Below, piece after piece: positions 51,020-57,057 of a DNA stretch of 57,057 bases; the first letter of the stretch is position 1; each line of letters begins with the position of its first letter. A model generated the notes under the pieces. The model did no database searches and was not told where the DNA came from. It saw nothing but the letters and a program-made list of their open reading frames with translations. The stretch is from assembly GCA_034687125.1 (NCBI GenBank), contig JAQGBZ010000383.1, forward strand, positions 1 through 57,057, read 5' to 3'. Both the position numbers and the translations under genes were made by a program. This DNA is from Neelides folsomi. Taxonomy: Eukaryota; Arthropoda; Collembola; Neelipleona; Neelidae.

Positions 51020-51860
51020 ATTGAGAAATGAGATGGGGGAGAGAGGACAAGATTGTCTATGAATTTACAATCAATGAGATTTTATTATTTCGTCGGATCC
51101 ATCACCATTCGAGATGTCAAAGGGGGTTGGATGTCATTGAAACCCACACTGTCCTCCGATTCCTATTTTTGGTGAGGAATCCTTTTACATTTTCCCTCTC
51201 TCACAGTTTAGTTTTTTTCTCTTCGCACTCTTGTTGTGTTCACGCACTTCCAAAGGCACGTCACGGCAGATCCAAAAGTGTACCGTTGGGGAGGCTGAAG
51301 CGATGCCGGGTGACCTTCGGTCTTTCTCCACACAAGAAGAACAGTTAAGAGTGAGATAATCGGCTCCGTTGTTCCACACACGATACGAGAGGCAATCTTG
51401 GAATTGTTAATAATATGAGTTGGCCGAAAGGGAAGGGAAAAAAGTGCGAGATGCACATGGAAATGCAAATTGGCTCTGATGAGGTAAGGCGGCGTAATGT
51501 AATCTTATTTTTTACGAGTGCCTGCACAGAGGACTTTACTTGGTTTTCCACCGACGAAGGCAGCGTTGAAAGTGAGTTCTCGTTTGGCAGGCTCTCATAG
51601 AGTCGAAGAATGAAGTTGCAATTGTAGTCGGAAAGGGGGTCATGTACTCCCCCAAGACTGTCAGCGAGAGACCCCTTCTCGTCTCTGCTACGAGATTGCA
51701 AACCCTCTCCTGAAGACTCACACTTGGCTGCTCTTTCCTTGAGGCTTATCCCATTTACACACTGACACAATGGTGGAAATATGGTTCTGAAATGGAAAGG
51801 GACTCCCAGTTGGCCGCCGTACCTCGCCATCGCCACACTCAACCTCGACACATGGCTTGT
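51020..51860. promoter_or_regulatory. GC-richer island with overlapping unidentified frames
   Basis: About 840 bp richer in G+C than the flanks, with long open frames on both strands. The longest runs 51851-51345 on the minus strand (168 codons, first ATG about eight codons in). It contains a stretch reading NCNFILRLYESLPNENSLSTL and a possible donor after VENQ (GTAAAG). A second minus-strand frame starting near 51,880 reads KPCVEVECGDGEVRRP. I recognise neither. Similar islands in this window sit at gene starts, so a promoter or first exon is the likelier reading. Confidence 0.25.
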
Positions 51861-54667
51861 AGGGAAGATACTTCATTTCCATACACCGCCAATTTCACTC
51901 AATTTCACTCATAATGCTCAATTAGGTTTAAAAGAATAAGTCTTTAATCAAAACATTCATGGTGAAAAAATTCATTCAAGATCTCAATGGTTTTTTTATG
52001 TTGGATCTTACTTCAATGCTGATGGATGGAATGAACAAATCTGGTATAGGAAATGGTGGTAATGCTCTAATAGGAAATGTTACAGTGAACCAAACGACTT
52101 TTAATTTTTAAAATGATTCTTGTTAGAATCGTAACTCTTTTTAGAATCGTAATCGTAACTCTTTTATAAGTCATTCATAACCATTTTAACTATTTTAACG
52201 GGGATGGTTGTAATAAAGTATAGAATTTAGCTTGTATTGTACCAAATACTCATCCTAAAAAGCTAAAGATTATTCGCTGTTGGACGCAGCCTGCGGGGAG
52301 CACACGATTGAATTTTAAATATTTTTCTATTAAGGCAAACTCAACATTCGGCATCATGAGACTCATGACTTGTGATAAAAAAACTAAATGTGTGTTATGT
52401 GAACAAATGCATGTAGATTGGGTAGACATATTTTTGGCTATTCTTATTTTAAATCAAAGAATCATAATTTATTATATGATGATTGGCGATCATTTCTCTT
52501 TGTAGACAATCTTCTCTCGTCCACCATTCTCCGACTCTCATCTCATTATGATGAGCATGCAGAAAATAGGGTTCAGATAATAGCGAAAACGATTGTTGTA
52601 TAAACTTCTATGCATGGTTTAATAAATAATATGAATCAATTGAGAAGTTTCACTTTTCAAGAATACTCTTTTTACAATTTGTAAACAATCATAAAATCAT
52701 AAATCAATAATCAATAATACACCTACTATTTTCTAATTTTTAAATTGATTCCGCATTCTTTTATTTATTTGTTTAAATTCACAAATCTAAACTATTTAAG
52801 TTTCTTTTTTTCAGTTTAATTGATAGACAGATAATTAAAAAAAATTAATTCCCCAAAATTATTAGCACTATCAAACCTACCTGTAGTGCTCGATATTACG
52901 TCTAAATATAATTTTGTATTGCGTGCCATAATTCCCATTAAAATTTTAGTCCTATAAAAAACAAATGATATTGCTTACCGGTTGATTGCTTGTTGAATTC
53001 TTTGTTTAAACTTTGAATATTGAACATTAAACACACTACCATTACTGCAATATGTATTATTTATACATATTGTTGATATTATAATGATGGGACAAAGTTT
53101 TTTTTTAAAGAATTCGCAGATTGTTTGTAACTGAAGGAGTGGGAGAAAAAATTGACAGAAGGAGTCGGAAGGAAGGATTGACTTTAAATAAGAGAATCTC
53201 ATGAGTCCAATGAAATACATGAGAGAGATAAGACCCTCAGCCCGTGTAGCTTGACAAAGGTAGTTTGTACTCGAAGGTCGCTGCCTTCATCTTTTGTATT
53301 AAGACTAATTTTGAAGCGTATTTAACTCTCAACAGATACAAATTGATGAATGTAAACTTGCATACTTCAGCAATTCCTAATTTCAATAATAATTTGATCC
53401 CTTCTCATTGTCAGTTACGTTTTGTTTTTCTCAGAGATTTAAATCAAACTTGACCGTATAATTTAAGGAATTTACCTATACAATTTGATGTATTTATAAC
53501 ATTTGTTTGGTTAATGCATAATATGCCAAATGCAATTATTGCTAGTTAGAAGTATGTATTTAAAAGTAATGGGAAATTCTTTGAAGTATAAAAATACACT
53601 CTAAACAAAGACCTTTACTTCTTTGTTAATACATAATAGTATATAATATGCTAATAAATAAAGATTCTTCGAATTAAATGTAATATTATTAATTTAATGA
53701 CATATATTTGTAATTGAAAAGAATAAGGGACATTGGAAGAAAACTGTTGCATATTAATGCTTACTTAGAATTAAACAACTGATTTTTATCAATGATTAAT
53801 GAACAAATGAAGTTCTAATGTTTTATTATGAGCGTTATGGCACGGATCGTTACGTAAGGATGATTCAATAAATGTGCAAATATAAAACTATACTTAATTA
53901 TATACCACTAGACTATTATTATAAACAGATACGATTTAACAGAAGATACTTTCAAACAAAGACAATTCTGACCACTTTGACCATCAAAAAGTGAATTAGC
54001 ACAAGGAACATGAGCACATCTTCAATAAACATAATGATTTAACATTATAAATCTTATGCAGTTTAAAAACATTATGTGCGTGGATCAAACTCAGAATTAT
54101 ATAATAAATTATAGTAATAGAGAGCTCTATAAAAACATCACTCTCATCTCAACTTCAAAGAGCCAAAATTAAAATTAACATTTATTTTCGAAAGTTTGCT
54201 CAATAGTTTGGAGACTCACGATGATGTTCAATTCAACAAGTCTCGTCTTTGCTTTTGATGTCTCAAATGATTTTTATCGGAATTCATTATTCATCTGACC
54301 AAATTCGAGGGCCCATCTCTCCCAAATGCATTGCCATTCATTTATCATTCACATTTACTTTTCATTTCAGAAGACCTTAACACATTCGATTTGATTGAGG
54401 ATCTTTGGAGGTTTTCAATTCTCTATGCTTCCTTAGCTCAAGACCTCCAAATTTATTTGTGAATCTTCATAAAAGAGAAAGAACAACAAAGATGAAAAAC
54501 CTCTGCCTTACTAGCTGATAAACGCTGTTAACAATTTAATATCTAGAAAAATGCTCTAACCTAACGTCCGTTTTGATGTACATAATTAATTAAACATATA
54601 AATGTGTAAGGAAACTCAAGAAGCAATGATTTTTACATATTATATAATGAGGATCTTTAAATATATA
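51861..54667. other. Gene-poor AT-rich DNA
   Basis: No gene recognised. An imperfect tandem duplication of a roughly 20-bp unit (TAGAATCGTAACTCTTTT) lies at about 52123-52165. A TATAAAA at about 54,129 has no gene visible downstream of it. Confidence 0.4.
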
Positions 54668-57057
54668 CTATAAATAATTGGGCAAGTGATAAATTTCGAG
54701 ACAAAACAATAAATTTATGCTAACTATGCTTATTTTGTTAGGATTTGCATTTTTAAATGCAATTGGACGTCCTCGGTCAGCTTCAACAGTCTCAAGACCT
54801 CGTTTATCTTTCAATAGCTCCAAATAATTTTCAATAAATGATGCCCAAATGTTGGCATAATCTTCGAGTAAAGTTTCCCCGAGGGGTGGAAGCCATTTTA
54901 AATCTTCTTCATCACAAAAGATTTCACACAGGAAGACAGCAAGATATTTCGTAACCTAAAAGTAAAAGATTTCATGAAAACCAAAATCACTTTATTGTAA
55001 TGAGTAGCTTACCATAGGCACATCAACTTCGATATCAGGTAGATCGGGCATAATTCCTCGCGCCAGGCACCTTAAAATTAATTATTAATTACAACCAAAG
55101 AATTTAAGGATTTTATTTGTGTTTAATTGTGATTAATAATGGAATGTTTATGGAAAAAAAACTCACCATGTCCTGATCCAAAACTCGATTCTTTATGAGT
55201 AATTTGACCAAATTTCCCGCGACCTTTTGTTGTTCTTCTTTTGACATTTCTCCAACCAGTCGAGCAAGAGTTTCAACAAATTCACGAATATTTTTTTCTG
55301 AAAATAATTTTAAAATTGATACCATTTGATTATAATATGTTATACAATAATGAAACGTGAAATGAAGAACTATTTTTATTTCAATTGCATTTAAAAATAA
55401 TACCATCGAATCTTTGATCCAGTGAAGCGTATCTTCATAGTTCCTAATTGAATAGTATACTTTAAAGATATTTTTCAGCGTCTCTTCGATGGTGGCATGT
55501 TTGGGAGAGGGCGGTGTGGCGAGTCAGAAACCCCAAGTGATGAAAAACAGTGTGGCGGAAGACTTGTCTTGGTTATTTGAGCTGGTAGCGGACGAATAAT
55601 ATCTCCGCTTGGGGGCCATTTAGGTTGATTATCGTTACTCATATCCCGGTACAGCAATAGGCGGGGAAGATTGGATTTCTTGGAATTCTTCGATAACATT
55701 TGATTAGGTCTTTGCCTCCTGCCATCACTTGGAACGAGCAATGTTGCAGCTTGTTGAACTAAGGGCTATAAAAATAAAAACTTATAATAAAATTATTATT
55801 TCATTTGAATATTTCATAAAAATAGTAGCAATTCTGAAAATACCTGTTTAGGGTTCTTAATTTGTTGAGAAAATCTTGAAGACTTGTTACTCGAGACGGT
55901 ATTCCAATCTGAAATCTTCTTGTTGGGAACATCACGTCTGGGTGGTTGTTGGGGACCTCCTCCCATTGGAAGAGCATGGATTTGACGCCTTTCTTCCTGT
56001 TCTTGACGAATGGCGTCCCGACGAACTTCATCAATTGTCTTTGGACCTGTTGTGTCCCTTCGGGGTTTCCAAGCATTATCCCGAAGTTCTCCAATGTCCT
56101 AAAATAATTGAAAATCGTATAGCATTGGGGGGAATCATACAAGCAAATAATATTTATTTTAAATATATTAAAACTTACCAGTAAGGCAAAACGGATTCGG
56201 GAGCTGAGCTTTGATAAATACAGATAATGACCATGTAAAGATTTTAATTACCAATTAACATGTTGACACATTCAATCATAATTTTTGGAGTGAGCATTTG
56301 GAATTTGTATAGTTCGCCTATTCCCTAGACTCCTTCTTCTAAGTGCAGATCTATAAATAAAAGAATTATATTTATAGTTAAAAAATAAAGAATTATTAAG
56401 AATATTTTAGCTATGATATGATGGACTTTATATTTTTGAAATGATATTCTACCAAACAACGAAAAGGTTTGCGCGCTCTTTGGTTAATGTCATACTGAGG
56501 GATGGGATAATACCTTTTCGTTGTTGGGTAGTATATGTATATTTATGAAATAAATTAAATTAAACATTACTTTTTCTCCTCTAGTTCTTGTTTTAAAGCT
56601 TCTTTTTTTATCTTCTTCTGCACTGAGCATGGCGGCTTCAGCAACCTTCTTCGTCAGTGTTGCTTTTGTGGAACTCCTTTTGACATTGATCCAAAATTGG
56701 CTTACAAAACTTTAAATGCATTTTATGAGTTTGAGAGCAAACGGTCCAAACCTTTAAATAAAAAACCATTAAACTATATTTAGTTCTTATTTTATTTAAT
56801 TAATACATAACATTATACATTGAATAAACTCATTGAATCAAAAAAATTAATTAATAGTAAATAAAGAAAATATATTATTACCATTTTTGCATAAATTGTC
56901 GAGAAACTTGGTTCGTCAATCGCCTCTTCAAAAACAACTTTAGCGACTGCAGCTATCCTTTCATCATCATCGTCATCATCAATTTAGAACTTTAATTAAA
57001 TCGGGCAATCTGAATATTTATATTACCTGAGGTTGGTAAAACATCTGCTGAGCGTAC
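54668..57057 (-). pseudogene. eIF4G-like gene fragment with multiple frame breaks (partial)
   Basis: Resembles the MIF4G and MA3 regions of translation initiation factor eIF4G, the scaffold that links eIF4E, eIF4A and eIF3. Approximate minus-strand exons: 57057-57027 (QQMFYQPQ), 56989-56882 (ERIAAVAKVVFEEAIDEPSF), 56751-56571 (ILDQCQKEFHKS, later ALKQELEEK in another frame), 56350-56252 (RRRSLGN, then IGELYKFQML in another frame), 56208-56179 (LSSRIRFALL), 56098-55844 (DIGELRDNAWKPRRD), 55765-55404, 55297-55167 (FVETLARLVGEMS), 55070-55013 (MPDLPDIEVDVPM) and 54955-54668, ending at TAG. In-frame joining fails at five or more places, a TAA lies in the 56989 exon, and about 45-50 residues expected between NMLI and SSRIRF are absent. 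No W2 domain follows. Retained introns point to an unprocessed pseudogene. Assembly error is the alternative, but the other genes here show no frame errors. The 5' part lies beyond the window. Confidence 0.8.
56449..56531. repeat. 83-nt imperfect hairpin in an intron of the eIF4G-like copy
   Basis: CTACCAAACAACGAAAAGGT (56449-56468) and its near-complement at 56512-56531 form a 20-bp stem with a single mismatch around a 43-nt loop. It lies between the exons at 56571 and 56350. The size suits a microRNA precursor or a very short fold-back element. I do not recognise the sequence as a known microRNA. Confidence 0.7.

Noticed and set aside
54120..54160. TATAAAA followed by a pyrimidine-rich start-site-like sequence
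   Set aside because: TATA strings are common in DNA this AT-rich and no gene lies downstream on that strand.

Overview
This window is nuclear DNA from an animal, very probably an arthropod. The base composition is AT-rich, the genes carry spliceosomal GT-AG introns (many of 60-250 bp, a few of 1-6 kb), and four animal gene families can be reassembled exon by exon in consistent phase. The compact introns, the AT content and the DUOXA and Wnt sequences suggest a crustacean, possibly a copepod such as a sea louse. That organism call is an inference from memory, not something the sequence proves.

Layout, left to right. (1) 825-2018 (+): RER1, a Golgi/ER retrieval receptor, 4 exons, 187 aa. (2) 2407-10265 (-): an UNC-104/KIF1A-type kinesin-3 motor, 27 exons joining to 4,440 nt (1,479 aa), convergent with RER1 across 388 bp. 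(3) About 3.7 kb of intergenic DNA that turns GC-richer towards (4) 14015-17763 (+): a Wnt ligand, most like Wnt4, 6 exons, 355 aa. An unexplained 260-codon ORF lies antisense in and around its first intron. (5) 18122-18597: a short Tc1/mariner-derived element with perfect 17-bp terminal inverted repeats and TA duplications. (6) 20347-34039 (-): a dual-oxidase maturation factor (DUOXA; NIP/moladietz family), 9 coding exons, 578 aa, with a possible alternative 3'-terminal exon, a spliced 5' UTR and a 5.9-kb intron. (7) 34.1-40.8 kb: no gene recognised, but a GC-richer island near 38.5-39.3 kb may hold a 5' noncoding exon. (8) 40817-41959: a TA-flanked mariner-like element with 30-bp inverted repeats and a decayed transposase interrupted by an 87-bp intron-like segment. 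(9) 42-54.6 kb: gene-poor, AT-rich DNA with a short hairpin, one exon-like segment encoding a signal-peptide-like stretch, and a GC-richer island near 51.0-51.9 kb. (10) 54668-57057 (-): a 3' part of an eIF4G-like gene with several frame breaks, a stop codon and a missing exon's worth of MIF4G domain. It is best read as an unprocessed pseudogene, or a badly assembled gene, running off the right edge.

The genes form no operon or pathway cluster: membrane retrieval (RER1), axonal vesicle transport (UNC-104), secreted signalling (Wnt), NADPH-oxidase maturation (DUOXA) and translation initiation (eIF4G-like). I saw no tRNA, rRNA or CRISPR array and no prokaryotic feature. All exon joins were worked out by eye from splice signals, phase and family resemblance; transcripts would settle them.
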